NCBI RefSeq assembly: GCF_022014595.1
Contig: NZ_CP091740.1
Coordinates: forward strand, 992,001-1,056,000
Length of the DNA stretch: 64,000 nucleotides
From: Solitalea lacus
GTDB taxonomy: Bacteria; Bacteroidota; Bacteroidia; Sphingobacteriales; Sphingobacteriaceae
Direction of reading: 5' to 3'
Positions 18,817 to 27,734 of this stretch are shown here, piece after piece. Each line of letters opens with the position of its first letter. The first letter of the stretch is position 1. A program made the translations under genes and the position numbers. The notes beneath the pieces are model-generated. The model was not told where the DNA came from. It ran no database searches and worked only from the letters and a program-made list of their open reading frames with translations.

Positions 18817-21276
18817 ATGACAAAGTATATTCTACCGTTGCTGTTAATTTTCGTTTCAAAAACTATACTGGCATCCTCTATTGCCGGCAGAGTGACTGAT
18901 GCTTCGGGTAAACCGGTGGCATTTGTTAATGTTTATCTCGAAAACACCACAACAGGTACTATGGCTAATGCTGATGGTCATTATTTTTTGAAAGTGACTT
19001 CAGGTTCTCATAAGATAGTATTTAGGGCCGTCGGGTATAAGCAGGAAGTGAGAACAGTTGTTGTTAAAGATGAGGACGTAGTATTAAATATAAACCTACA
19101 AAAGGAAGTATTCGTTTTAAATGAGATAAGAGTAAGTGCGAAGCAAGAAGATCCTGCATATGAGGTTATCAGAAATGCCATAAAAAAAAGGAAGCAGCAT
19201 TTAAATGAAGTAAAAGGCTTTTCTTGTGATGTTTATATTAAAGGTTTGCAACGTTTACGCGGAGCTCCCAAAAAATTTTTAGGAGTTGATGTTGATCAAG
19301 TTGGAAAAGAAATTGGCCTGGATTCAAATCGAAAAGGGGTAATCTATCTTTCAGAGTCAGAATCAAAGTTTAATTTCCAACGGCCAAACAAAGTTCGTGA
19401 GGAGATGATTTCTTCCAAAGTTAGCGGTCGGAGCAATGGCTTCAGTTTTAATCGGGCATCAGACTTAATTATTAATCTTTACGATAATTTGGTAGAGGTT
19501 GGGCATTTAAGTCCTCGTGGCTTGGTTTCACCTATTGCTGATAATGCTTTGTTTTACTATAAGTACAGGTTAGTGGGTACATCTTATGAAGGAAACTTAT
19601 TGATTAATAAAATTGAACTCATTCCGAGAAGGAAAAATGACCCGGTGTTCAGAGGATTTGTTTACATATTGGAGGATAGCTGGCGCTTGCATAGTACGGA
19701 TATTTTGCTTACTCAAGACGCTCAAATAAGGGTTCTTGACAGTTTAACTATCAGTCAGCAATTTTATCCTGCCAACAAGGAAGTATGGATGTTAGCATCG
19801 CAAAAGTTTAGTTTTAACGGTGGGCTTCTAGGGTTTAAGTTCGGAGGAGATTACATAGGAGTGTATAAAAACTACGAAATTAACCCTAAGCATCCCGAAG
19901 GTTTTTTTAATGGTGAAGTGTTAAATGTAGCCAAAGAATCGAACCAAAAAGATTCATTGTATTGGTCTCAGGCACGACCTATACCGTTAACTTCAGAGGA
20001 AAAAATAGACTACATCCGAAAAGACAGTTTAGAAACGTTGCGCAAATCAGTAGTATATCTTGATTCCATTGATAGAAAAAACAATAAATTCAAGCCTTTT
20101 TCGCTTGTTTTAGGGGGATATAATTACCAACAGCGGTATAAAAAACAAAACTGGCAATTGTCACCTCTGTTGCCTGATAACTTGCAGTTTAATACAGTTG
20201 AAGGCGTATGTTTAACCCTTAGAGGTTCGTTTAGGAAAAATTACGAAAGCCGTCAAAACTTTGCTATTGTTCCAGAGTTGCGTTACGGGTTTAGCAATAG
20301 ACATTTAAACGGAAACGTTCAGGTTTATTATAGTTTTAATCCGGTTAAATTAGGCTCTATTGCAATAAAAGCAGGAACCGATGTGGTTGATTTTAATTCA
20401 CTAGGCTCAATTAATCCGTTGATCAATTCGTATAATACCCTTGTTAAGAGTACTAATTACATGAAATTGTATGAGCGGCAGTTTGCAAGTGTTTCTTTTA
20501 GTCAGGAACTGTTTAATGGCGTTCAATTTAATGTATTAGCTGACTATGCCAACCGCTTACCTTTAGTAAACACAAATTATTACTCTTTCAAACAAGACTC
20601 AGCTATAACTTTTACAGCCAATAATCCATATTACGGTTTAAATAATAATCCGGCCTTTGAAAAGAACCAGGCTTTGACAATTTCAATGAGTGCCACCATT
20701 ATGTTCGGTTCAGAGTACATTACCCGCCCTGATGGAAAATTTTATGTAGGCAGCAAATGGCCAAAACTGACGTTGAATTATAGAGGCGGATTACCTGTGT
20801 TGGGCTCAGATGTTGATTTCCATTCTATAAATGCCCGCCTGTATGATAGCGGTATTCGATTAGGTCTGCTTGGAAATGTGGCATTTAGTGTAGGTACGGG
20901 TAAATTTTTAAGTAATAAGTCCATATGGTTTATGGACTATAAACACTTCAAAGGCAGTCGGGTTACCTTTTATGAGGGAAGTAGTACAAACGTGTTCCGT
21001 TTTCTGGATTATTATCAGCATAGTACAAATAATTATTATTTGGAAGGGCATGTTGAACATAATTTTTCGGGGTTTTTTATGAACAAAATACCGTTGTTGA
21101 GAAAACTAAGATTGGAAGAAATAGTTGGAACTAATTATTTGAATACTGATTCATTGAAGAATTATGCCGAAGTATACTTAGGTTTACAAAGGTTAATGTT
21201 TAGGGCTGAGTTCGGTTTCTCATGGATGGCCGGAAAAGCATATCAGTCGGGTATTAGATTGTCAACTTCGTTTTAG
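18817..21276 (+). CDS. DUF5686 outer-membrane protein with carboxypeptidase-like N-terminal domain
   Basis: 819 residues. Signal peptide (ILPLLLIFVSKTILAS), then a CarboxypepD_reg-like beta-sandwich (SIAGRVTDASGKPVAFVNVYLENTTTG to about residue 105), then a long DUF5686 region rich in aromatic beta strands that should form an outer-membrane barrel; it ends in F (LSTSF), as barrel proteins usually do. There is no TonB plug domain, so it is not a classical SusC receptor. The role is unknown; it probably acts in outer-membrane transport or biogenesis. It is followed at 14 bases by a small membrane protein gene. Confidence 0.85.
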   Translation: MTKYILPLLLIFVSKTILASSIAGRVTDASGKPVAFVNVYLENTTTGTMANADGHYFLKVTSGSHKIVFRAVGYKQEVRTVVVKDEDVVLNINLQKEVFVLNEIRVSAKQEDPAYEVIRNAIKKRKQHLNEVKGFSCDVYIKGLQRLRGAPKKFLGVDVDQVGKEIGLDSNRKGVIYLSESESKFNFQRPNKVREEMISSKVSGRSNGFSFNRASDLIINLYDNLVEVGHLSPRGLVSPIADNALFYYKYRLVGTSYEGNLLINKIELIPRRKNDPVFRGFVYILEDSWRLHSTDILLTQDAQIRVLDSLTISQQFYPANKEVWMLASQKFSFNGGLLGFKFGGDYIGVYKNYEINPKHPEGFFNGEVLNVAKESNQKDSLYWSQARPIPLTSEEKIDYIRKDSLETLRKSVVYLDSIDRKNNKFKPFSLVLGGYNYQQRYKKQNWQLSPLLPDNLQFNTVEGVCLTLRGSFRKNYESRQNFAIVPELRYGFSNRHLNGNVQVYYSFNPVKLGSIAIKAGTDVVDFNSLGSINPLINSYNTLVKSTNYMKLYERQFASVSFSQELFNGVQFNVLADYANRLPLVNTNYYSFKQDSAITFTANNPYYGLNNNPAFEKNQALTISMSATIMFGSEYITRPDGKFYVGSKWPKLTLNYRGGLPVLGSDVDFHSINARLYDSGIRLGLLGNVAFSVGTGKFLSNKSIWFMDYKHFKGSRVTFYEGSSTNVFRFLDYYQHSTNNYYLEGHVEHNFSGFFMNKIPLLRKLRLEEIVGTNYLNTDSLKNYAEVYLGLQRLMFRAEFGFSWMAGKAYQSGIRLSTSF

Positions 21277-21289
21277 ATAGATTATAAGG

Positions 21290-21661
21290 ATGAAAGAACT
21301 GCAAACGATAGGCTTACTTACAGTGTCGAATGTTTTTATGACGTTTGCTTGGTATGGGCATTTGAAATTTAGCCAAATGGAATGGAGCAAAAATCTTGGA
21401 CTTATTGCCATTATCATCATAAGCTGGGGGATAGCTTTGTTCGAATACATGTTTCAAGTGCCTGCCAATAAAATTGGATTTAACCATAATGGAGGTCCGT
21501 TCAATTTGTTGCAATTAAAGGTGATTCAGGAAGCAGTTTCAATTTCCATTTTTTTGCTTTTTACAACGCTGCTTTTTAAAACCGAAAGAATTGCCTGGAA
21601 TCATTTTGTTGCCTTTGCACTCATCATTCTTGCTGTTTTCTTTGCTTTTAAAAAGTGGTAG
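21290..21661 (+). CDS. DMT-family small membrane protein (DUF486)
   Basis: 123 residues with four predicted membrane helices. Family signature features are FMTFAWYGHLKF near the N-terminus, SWGIALFEYMFQVPANKIG in the middle, and FNLLQLKVIQEAVS. DUF486 proteins are short relatives of drug/metabolite transporters; no substrate is established. It is 14 bases after the DUF5686 gene and 48 before the YihY-like gene, all on the plus strand, so the three may be cotranscribed. Confidence 0.85.
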   Translation: MKELQTIGLLTVSNVFMTFAWYGHLKFSQMEWSKNLGLIAIIIISWGIALFEYMFQVPANKIGFNHNGGPFNLLQLKVIQEAVSISIFLLFTTLLFKTERIAWNHFVAFALIILAVFFAFKKW

Positions 21662-21709
21662 ATATTTAGTGCAATAATTATTCATGACCTGAAACTTTTT
21701 AATGAAATA

Positions 21710-22666
21710 ATGCTCAAAAAAGGATATAAAAACTTAAGTCGCTTATTCAGGCAAACGGTATTAGAATTTCAGCAGGATAAAATAATGAAACTCAGTGCTT
21801 CATTAGCTTATTATACTGTTTTTTCATTGCCACCAATGCTGTTGATCATTATTTCATTATGTGATATTTTCTACGGAAAAGATGCCATTGAAGGTGCAGT
21901 TTTTGAGCAAATAAGGGGAATTGTTGGTGACAAACCTGCAGCACTAATTGAATCGACGTTGAAAAATGTAGCTATTACGCAAAATGCCACCATTGCTACT
22001 GTAATTGGTATTGTAACATTATTCTTTGGTGCAACCGGGGTTTTTAGTGAAATTCAGGATTCGATTAATCAAATCTGGGGTTTGCGACTTAAACCTCAAA
22101 AGGGGAAAAAAGGTTGGCTGAAGATCCTGATCAATAGATTAGTTTCATTTTCAATGATTATCAGTTTGGGGTTTATTCTAATGGTTTCATTGCTCTTGAA
22201 TGGGTTTATTGAAACGTTTATTAATCGTTTGTCTGATTTATTGCCTTTTGGCCAACTTTATTTTATTTATGGAGTGAACTTGGTAATAACCTTTTTTGTA
22301 ACAGCCGGGTTGTTTGCGATCATATTTAAGGTTTTGCCGGATGCTCATATTCACTGGAGAGATATTTGGATTGGCGCTTTTGTAACAGCCTTTCTGTTTA
22401 TGATTGGCAAATTTGCAATTGGCATGTATTTAAGAATTAATACCATTTCAAATGCTTATGGGGCGGCGGGTTCCTTAATTCTAACATTATTATGGGTCTA
22501 TTATTCAGCAGTGATCTTGTACCTGGGTGCTGAGTTTACACAAGTTTATGCTCAAATGTTTGGGAATGATTTACATCCTAATGATTACGCAGAGTGGATT
22601 GAGAAAAAAGAGGTTGTAATAACTGATGCTGATAAAGAAAGAATGTACAAAGACACAAGAAGTTAA
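21710..22666 (+). CDS. YihY/BrkB-family inner-membrane protein
   Basis: 318 residues, about six membrane helices. Typical features: the N-terminal KLSASLAYYTVFSLPPMLLI, then ATVIGIVTLFFGATGVFSEIQDSINQIW, VLPDAHIHWRDIWIGAFVTA, and the C-terminal YGAAGSLILTLLWVYYSAVILYLGAEFTQVYA. Members were once thought to be ribonuclease BN, but that is not supported; they are now regarded as transport-like membrane proteins of unknown function. The stop TAA overlaps the stop of the convergent gene within the bases TTAA (22663-22666). Confidence 0.9.
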   Translation: MLKKGYKNLSRLFRQTVLEFQQDKIMKLSASLAYYTVFSLPPMLLIIISLCDIFYGKDAIEGAVFEQIRGIVGDKPAALIESTLKNVAITQNATIATVIGIVTLFFGATGVFSEIQDSINQIWGLRLKPQKGKKGWLKILINRLVSFSMIISLGFILMVSLLLNGFIETFINRLSDLLPFGQLYFIYGVNLVITFFVTAGLFAIIFKVLPDAHIHWRDIWIGAFVTAFLFMIGKFAIGMYLRINTISNAYGAAGSLILTLLWVYYSAVILYLGAEFTQVYAQMFGNDLHPNDYAEWIEKKEVVITDADKERMYKDTRS

Positions 22667-23466
22667 AAGGTAAACCGTGTAATTGATATACCCTGAATGG
22701 CTTGCTGGTAAGTAGAAATAGTAAATAATAAATATAAACTGGCTAAGAGGATAATAAAAAGAGTGCCAAAGCGGGTAAAGAAGCTTTTGCTCGATTCACC
22801 TACTAACCAACCACATAGGGGTAAAAGTTGAATCGAATGAATACCAAGTAAGTGAGCAATTCTTAAATCTCCATGTTGTTTACTCCAATTCAGATAAGGT
22901 AAGCCTGGACCCCCGTCTGGAGCCCCAACTGTATGGGCCAATTGTAGGGCCATTACAAAACCCTCAAAAGTGAAAATTACAAAAAATAATAGGCCCAATC
23001 GGATAGCCCATAAAAACGGTTGGGGGAGGGATGTTTTTCTAATAAAAAATAATACGCAGAAGTATAAAACAAACAGGCTATTAATGGCAATGGCTATCCC
23101 CATGGTTTGAAATATAAGCGCATCAATCCTGGTTGAAATGTTAAAATGCGACATTACACCACGCCCTGCTTGCGTAAAAATTGCAAATATCTCAATAAGA
23201 AACACAATCACTGCTGTATAGGTATATACTCTTACGGTCCGTTTATCGGGCAAATAATAAGTTAACCAAGCCATTGTAAACATGTTGATGGCTATTGAGA
23301 TAGCAAATTTGCTGGGTTTAACCCAAACGTTAATACCCAATAGCTGTCTATGATCAAATAATGAGGTTAATAGGGCTAAGAAAAAAAGCAGGACGTAAAA
23401 GAGTCCCCACAGGTAAAGTGTTCTGTTTCGATGATTAATCTCGCCTAAGAAATTAACAATGATCAT
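22663..23466 (-). CDS. Conserved integral membrane protein, function unknown
   Basis: 267 residues with about seven hydrophobic helices and little outside the membrane. I do not recognise the family. The most distinctive part is a polar, glycine-rich stretch between helices 5 and 6 (GAPDGGPGLPYLNWSKQHGD) followed by LRIAHLLGIHSIQLLPLCGW; its histidines inside or near the membrane could bind haem or metal, but that is speculation. The start codon overlaps the stop of the upstream ABA4-like gene by four bases, so the two are translationally coupled and probably work together. Confidence 0.65.
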   Translation of the reverse strand: MIIVNFLGEINHRNRTLYLWGLFYVLLFFLALLTSLFDHRQLLGINVWVKPSKFAISIAINMFTMAWLTYYLPDKRTVRVYTYTAVIVFLIEIFAIFTQAGRGVMSHFNISTRIDALIFQTMGIAIAINSLFVLYFCVLFFIRKTSLPQPFLWAIRLGLLFFVIFTFEGFVMALQLAHTVGAPDGGPGLPYLNWSKQHGDLRIAHLLGIHSIQLLPLCGWLVGESSKSFFTRFGTLFIILLASLYLLFTISTYQQAIQGISITRFTF

Positions 23467-23909
23467 TCGGCAATCTCAATTATTTTAGGAGCAGTGGTTT
23501 TTTGTTTAATGGCATTGGTAATGTAGTAAATTAAAAAGCCAATTGGTCCTAATATAAATGTAAGTAATTGGCACAAAATCAATAATGGTCCGTTGAAATT
23601 ATTTTTCAGAGCATGTTCGGTTATAAGCAAACCAATAATTAAGTCAAAAGCTAAGTAATGAATCCATCCGCCTAACAGTAAGCTTCTATTTTCAAATAGC
23701 GAGGCCACGCTATCTAGTGTGGAGAACGAGTTCATACTAAATTTATCAAAATTTAAAATGATAATACTTAGATATGCAATGGAAAATAAAATTACTATGA
23801 AGTTGAAAACTAAAATTGCAGTTTGTTTCCATTTGGGAACTACTATTAACATAATCCAGCCTATTAAAGCCAAAGTACTCGCAATTTGAAATATAGAAGA
23901 TAAATCCAT
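23463..23909 (-). CDS. ABA4-like (DUF4281) membrane protein
   Basis: 148 residues with four membrane helices. Pattern of the ABA4 family: IFQIASTLALIGWIMLIVVP at the N-terminus, LFENRSLLLGGWIHYLAFDLIIG in the middle and CQLLTFILGPIGFLIYYI at the end. In plants ABA4 is needed for neoxanthin formation; bacterial members are of unknown function. It is the middle gene of a three-gene minus-strand group (23918-24223, this, 22663-23466), with a 4-base overlap to the next. Confidence 0.75.
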   Translation of the reverse strand: MDLSSIFQIASTLALIGWIMLIVVPKWKQTAILVFNFIVILFSIAYLSIIILNFDKFSMNSFSTLDSVASLFENRSLLLGGWIHYLAFDLIIGLLITEHALKNNFNGPLLILCQLLTFILGPIGFLIYYITNAIKQKTTAPKIIEIAE

Positions 23910-23917
23910 AGAGTTCT

Positions 23918-24223
23918 TTATTGTGTGTCGGTTTTTTTTCTGAACAAAGGTTTATAACTCCCCGATTTGGCAGGGCTAGCTTCGGTGCTTGTCTCTGCCG
24001 GAGATGCATTTTCTTTTTCAACTATTTCAGGAACAGGTTTGCTCTCTTCTTTTAAGCTAAACTCTAAGCGGAGCTTATTGAACCAAAACTTTTTTGTGTG
24101 ATCAAAGCTTTTTTCACTCATTTGTTCATAGTGGTATTTTAGCTCAGTATACACTTCAGGTCGTGCCGTTCTCAATGCGTCAAGATCTATTTTCTTCTTT
24201 AAAAAAAACTCTTCAAAAGTCAT
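23918..24223 (-). CDS. Small hypothetical protein with charged tail
   Basis: About 101 residues from ATG 24223 (MTFEEFFLKKKIDLDALRTARP); an extended frame to 24262 is possible but the upstream residues look non-coding. The N-terminal half is helical and charged; the C-terminal half is Pro/Ala/Ser/Glu-rich and probably disordered (ENASPAETSTEASPAK). No recognised domain. It ends 8 bases before the ABA4-like gene and probably leads that operon. Confidence 0.6.
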   Translation of the reverse strand: MTFEEFFLKKKIDLDALRTARPEVYTELKYHYEQMSEKSFDHTKKFWFNKLRLEFSLKEESKPVPEIVEKENASPAETSTEASPAKSGSYKPLFRKKTDTQ

Positions 24224-24367
24224 CTTCCGGAAATAAAAAGGTATGCAGTTGCAAAATAACAAATCAATATGGAAATAGGAATCTGAGTTCAGACGGTTTT
24301 AAATATTGAAAATAGATGGCCATCTGTTGGTTGTTTGTTGTTGAAAGCTGCTAACTGATTTTGTTAT

Positions 24368-24397
24368 AAAAAAGGCCGGTTTCTAAGAAAACCGGCC
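24368..24397 (-). terminator. Terminator of threonine dehydrogenase gene
   Basis: Arms GGCCGGTTT (24374-24382) and AAACCGGCC (24389-24397); the A-run at 24368-24373 is a T-run on the minus strand, so it acts on the minus-strand gene ending at 24473. Confidence 0.85.
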
Positions 24398-24472
24398 CGT
24401 ATAATGGGTCATTGATTAGCGAATGGATAATGCAAGTAATTGAAAAATTATCTGCTTTTTATATCGTATCGA

Positions 24473-25438
24473 TTATTTTACTAACTCTGAGTGAGCTTTC
24501 AAATTGCTAATCATATCACTAGTCATAGCCGCTAAATCAAATTTATGGTTCCAGCCCCAGTCTTTGCGAGCATAGCTGTCATCAATGCTTTTTGGCCACG
24601 AGTCGGCAATTTGTTGACGAGGGTCGTTAGATCCATACGTTATCTGAAAATCAGGAATATGTTTTCTGATTTCATCTGCCAATTGTGCTGGAGTAAAGCT
24701 AGTTGCAGCAACGTTATAGCTCGAGCGGATTTTAACTTTTTCCGCTTCAGCTTCCATTAATGAAATGGTCGCATTAATAGCATCATCCATATACATCATC
24801 GGTAGCTCGGTATTCTCCGATAGGAAACATTCATAAGTGCCATGTTTCAATGCCTCATGGAAAATATGAACGGCATAGTCCGTAGTTCCACCTCCAGGTT
24901 GAGATTTCCAACTGATAAGGCCTGGGTAACGTAAGCCGCGAACATCCAAGCCGTACTTTTGGTGGTAATATTCGCACCAACGCTCTCCGGCTAATTTACT
25001 GATTCCGTAAACCGTATTAGGGTCCATGGCACAGTATTGAGGAGTATTCGTTTTTGGCGAATTAGGTCCGAAAACGGCAATTGAACTAGGCCAGTAAACT
25101 TTGTTGATCTTATATTCTAATGCATAATCAAGAATATTGATCAAGCCGTCCATGTTCAACTCCCAAGCACGTTTAGGACGCTGCTCTCCGGTTGCCGAAA
25201 GTAAAGCTGCTAAAAGATAAACCTGTGTGGGTTTATACTTCGTTAAAATGCTTTGCAAATTGTCTTTGTCAAGCACATCAGATATCTCAAACGGTCCGGC
25301 GTTTTTAAAGTCATAATCAGGTTCTTTAATGTCTGTGGCCACTACATTCGAAGCTCCGTAAATGCTTCTCAGGTTGGTCACTAACTCAGTGCCTATTTGT
25401 CCGTTAGAGCCAATAACTACAATCGTTTCAGTCTTCAT
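24473..25438 (-). CDS. L-threonine 3-dehydrogenase, short-chain (epimerase-like) type
   Basis: 321 residues of the extended short-chain dehydrogenase family. NAD-binding glycine motif VIGSNGQIGTELV at the N-terminus; catalytic Tyr/Lys in NTVYGISKLAGERWC; preceded by VYWPSSIAVFGPNSP, and WKSQPGGGTTDYAVHIF, which distinguish threonine dehydrogenases of this type from UDP-galactose epimerases. It oxidises threonine to 2-amino-3-ketobutyrate, the substrate of Kbl (17506-18696). This is the non-zinc class, not homologous to E. coli Tdh. A TACATTTG -7-like element lies on the minus strand at 25459-25466. Single-gene unit with its own terminator. Confidence 0.9.
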   Translation of the reverse strand: MKTETIVVIGSNGQIGTELVTNLRSIYGASNVVATDIKEPDYDFKNAGPFEISDVLDKDNLQSILTKYKPTQVYLLAALLSATGEQRPKRAWELNMDGLINILDYALEYKINKVYWPSSIAVFGPNSPKTNTPQYCAMDPNTVYGISKLAGERWCEYYHQKYGLDVRGLRYPGLISWKSQPGGGTTDYAVHIFHEALKHGTYECFLSENTELPMMYMDDAINATISLMEAEAEKVKIRSSYNVAATSFTPAQLADEIRKHIPDFQITYGSNDPRQQIADSWPKSIDDSYARKDWGWNHKFDLAAMTSDMISNLKAHSELVK

Positions 25439-26253
25439 ATTCCTGAATTGGTTCTTTGCAAATGTAGCTTTTCAACCAATAGGTGAGAAGTAAATGAAAA
25501 TCATTTTGTTAATAAGGTTTTATGCAGAATTTTTGATGCTTTAAAATTTTTTAACAATGTTTTATTAGGTGAAAAATGTGGTTGACCTACAGCATTATAG
25601 CTTGGATAAGAAGGCTTATTGACATGAACAAGGCATTTAATTTAGTTTTTTATCAAGAATTACTTTCTTTTTGTATGATTTTACTTTGCATGATGTGCTA
25701 AACGTTTCAATATAAATAATGTGTGGCTCCATGATCGCGGACAGCTATACTGGTTATTAGGGCTATACTATTTTTTCTGGGTTTTGCCTGTCCATCAAAA
25801 ATCTTAATAGGGGTGGCACTTGTTTGGCAATACAGGGAGTGCCCTTTCTACAATTGGAATAAAATAATGCTAAAGGTTGGGTTAATTCCGATTGATCAAC
25901 AATAAGGTAAATGCGTAATTGGTTAGAAGTTGAAGGATTAAAATTTAACTGTACGGAATATTTCCATAAGTGCTGACTGTTAAGTCATTAGGAATTGAAA
26001 GAATAGCGCTTTGAATAATCTATTTTTTTTATTTGCAATTATGAGGGATAATTTGAAAATTATTTACTAAAACAATTGTTTTATTATAAATTTGATTAAA
26101 AACGATCGTTTTGATAAAAATATTTCAATTGAGAGTGGGCGTTAAGGTTTAAAAATGTTATTAAAATACTGAAAATGTTTTTCATAATTGGTAATATTGC
26201 GGCTGATGATGTTGAGTAAAATATCAAGTTAAAATTAATTAAACAATAGTTAA
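25439..26253. other. 815-base intergenic region with twin palindromes
   Basis: The longest protein-gene-free gap in the window outside the rRNA leader and mobile elements. No plausible ORF was seen on either strand. Contents: the -7-like element of the threonine dehydrogenase gene (25459-25466), an unremarkable GGCACT/AGTGCC hairpin near 25814-25853, and two related perfect palindromes at 26069-26112 upstream of asd. The rest is AT-rich without recognisable structure and may be a decayed gene or a long leader. Confidence 0.5.
26069..26112. promoter_or_regulatory. Paired palindromic operator candidates upstream of asd
   Basis: AAAACAATTGTTTT (26069-26082) and AAAACGATCGTTTT (26099-26112) are each perfect 14-bp palindromes differing only in the central bases, with centres exactly 30 bp apart, about three helical turns. 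A TAnnTTTG element (TAAATTTG, 26087-26094) lies between them, though without a good -33. A dimeric repressor, for instance TetR-like, bound to both would cover the promoter. The regulated gene would be asd, 142 bases downstream. Confidence 0.4.
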
Positions 26254-27270
26254 ATGAAAGTCGCAGTAGTTGGTGCTACCGGTTTGGTGGGCACGAAAAT
26301 GTTACAAGTTTTGGCGGAAAGAAATTTCCCTATATCTGAATTGATTCCGGTTGCTTCTGAAAAGAGCGTTGGTAAGGAAATTGAGTATAAGGGTAAAAAG
26401 TTCAAGGTTGTTTCAATGGAAGATGCTATTGCGAAGAAGCCTGAGATCGCAATCTTTTCGGCTGGAGGTAGTACCTCTGCAGAGTTTGCTCCTAAATTTG
26501 CCGAAGTAGGAACTACCGTAATTGATAACTCATCAGCTTGGCGTATGGATCCAACCAAAAAACTGGTTGTTCCTGAGGTTAATGCAAATGTGTTAACAGC
26601 TGAAGATAAAATTATTGCCAACCCTAACTGTTCAACCATTCAAATGGTGGTAGCATTAAAGCCATTGCATGATAAATATAAAATCAATCGTGTTGTGGTT
26701 TCTACTTATCAGTCAGTTACCGGTACCGGTGTTAAAGCGGTTGACCAGTTGATGGAAGAGCGTCAAGGTATTAAAGACGGTGTTAAGGCTTATCCTTATG
26801 AAATTGACTTAAATGTAATTCCTCAAATTGATGTATTCCTTGAAAATGGTTACACTAAAGAGGAAATGAAAATGATAAAGGAAACGAACAAAATTATGGG
26901 CGATGACAGTATTAAAGTTACTGCCACTACTGTTCGTATTCCAGTAATGGGTGGTCACTCAGAGTCTGCCAACGTAGAGTTCGCAAATGATTTTGATTTG
27001 GAAGAAGTTAAACAATTGTTAGCAGCAGCTCCAGGGGTTGTTTTGGTTGATGATATTGCCAATTTAAAATATCCAATGCCTAAAGATGCACATGATAAAG
27101 ATGATGTATTTGTAGGTCGTTTACGCAGGGATGAATCGCAGCCAAATACCTTAAATATGTGGATTGTTTCAGATAATCTTCGTAAAGGTGCAGCGACCAA
27201 CGCAGTTCAGATTGCTGAATACTTGCTAAAAAGCGAATTGGTAAAAGCCAGTTCAAGCATTGAAGCATAG
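26254..27270 (+). CDS. asd: Aspartate-semialdehyde dehydrogenase
   Basis: 338 residues. Reduces aspartyl phosphate to aspartate semialdehyde, the branch point to lysine/diaminopimelate, threonine and methionine. NADP-binding GATGLVGTKMLQVL at the N-terminus, FSAGGSTSAEFAP, the active-site cysteine in ANPNCSTIQMV, TYQSVTGTGVKAVDQL, and the catalytic histidine in RIPVMGGHSESANVEF. The length is normal. It stands alone with a long upstream region and its own terminator. In pathway terms it supplies threonine, the substrate of the dehydrogenase encoded just upstream on the other strand. Confidence 0.96.
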   Translation: MKVAVVGATGLVGTKMLQVLAERNFPISELIPVASEKSVGKEIEYKGKKFKVVSMEDAIAKKPEIAIFSAGGSTSAEFAPKFAEVGTTVIDNSSAWRMDPTKKLVVPEVNANVLTAEDKIIANPNCSTIQMVVALKPLHDKYKINRVVVSTYQSVTGTGVKAVDQLMEERQGIKDGVKAYPYEIDLNVIPQIDVFLENGYTKEEMKMIKETNKIMGDDSIKVTATTVRIPVMGGHSESANVEFANDFDLEEVKQLLAAAPGVVLVDDIANLKYPMPKDAHDKDDVFVGRLRRDESQPNTLNMWIVSDNLRKGAATNAVQIAEYLLKSELVKASSSIEA

Positions 27271-27291
27271 TTGAAATATTATTACAGTTAT

Positions 27292-27326
27292 AAAGGCGTT
27301 AGAGCAATTGCTTTAACGCCTTTTTT
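27292..27326 (+). terminator. Terminator of asd
   Basis: Arms AAAGGCGTTA (27292-27301) and TAACGCCTTT (27314-27323) are perfectly complementary, followed by further T residues. Confidence 0.9.
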
Positions 27327-27362
27327 CTGAAACCTGAAAAGCGTTAGCAAGTAAAAAATCGC

Positions 27363-27734
27363 CTATTTATGCTGGAGCCAACTCGAATGTCGTGCAACAA
27401 CCTGCCATTCGTTATTTTTCTGAATCCAAACATCAGTGAGTAGAAAATCTCCACTCCAATCCTTGTTTTTGGCCCATGCCTCCTGATGAAACCAAATGTT
27501 TAATACAGCAGTTTTGTCATATACGCGAACCATCAATTGATCAAACCGAAAATCTTTGCAATCATAATGATGCATGGCTTTGTTTATCCAACCCTCTTTG
27601 TTTATCAGTTCGCCCGTAGATAAGGAGCTTGTTAAAGTAAACTCGTCGGCAATTAGTTTTCGGGCAGTAGCCTCATCTTTATTTTTCCAGGCATTCATCC
27701 ATCTTGTTTCAAGGGCCATAAATTGCTGTTCCAT
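27363..27734 (-). CDS. DUF4440 / SnoaL-like (NTF2 fold) protein
   Basis: 123 residues. The cone-shaped NTF2 fold is suggested by the N-terminal helix LETRWMNAWKNKDEATARKLIADEFTLTSS, an MVRVYDKTAVLNIWFHQEAW strand pair and the terminal WQVVARHSSWL. DUF4440 members are small cytoplasmic proteins, some with isomerase or hydrolase activity; nothing here points to a substrate. It is isolated between asd (convergent) and a long non-coding gap. Confidence 0.75.
   Translation of the reverse strand: MEQQFMALETRWMNAWKNKDEATARKLIADEFTLTSSLSTGELINKEGWINKAMHHYDCKDFRFDQLMVRVYDKTAVLNIWFHQEAWAKNKDWSGDFLLTDVWIQKNNEWQVVARHSSWLQHK

Noticed and set aside
25720-25765. Short frame beginning Met-Cys-Gly, reminiscent of amidotransferase N-termini
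   Set aside because: Stops after 13 codons with no continuation in another frame.
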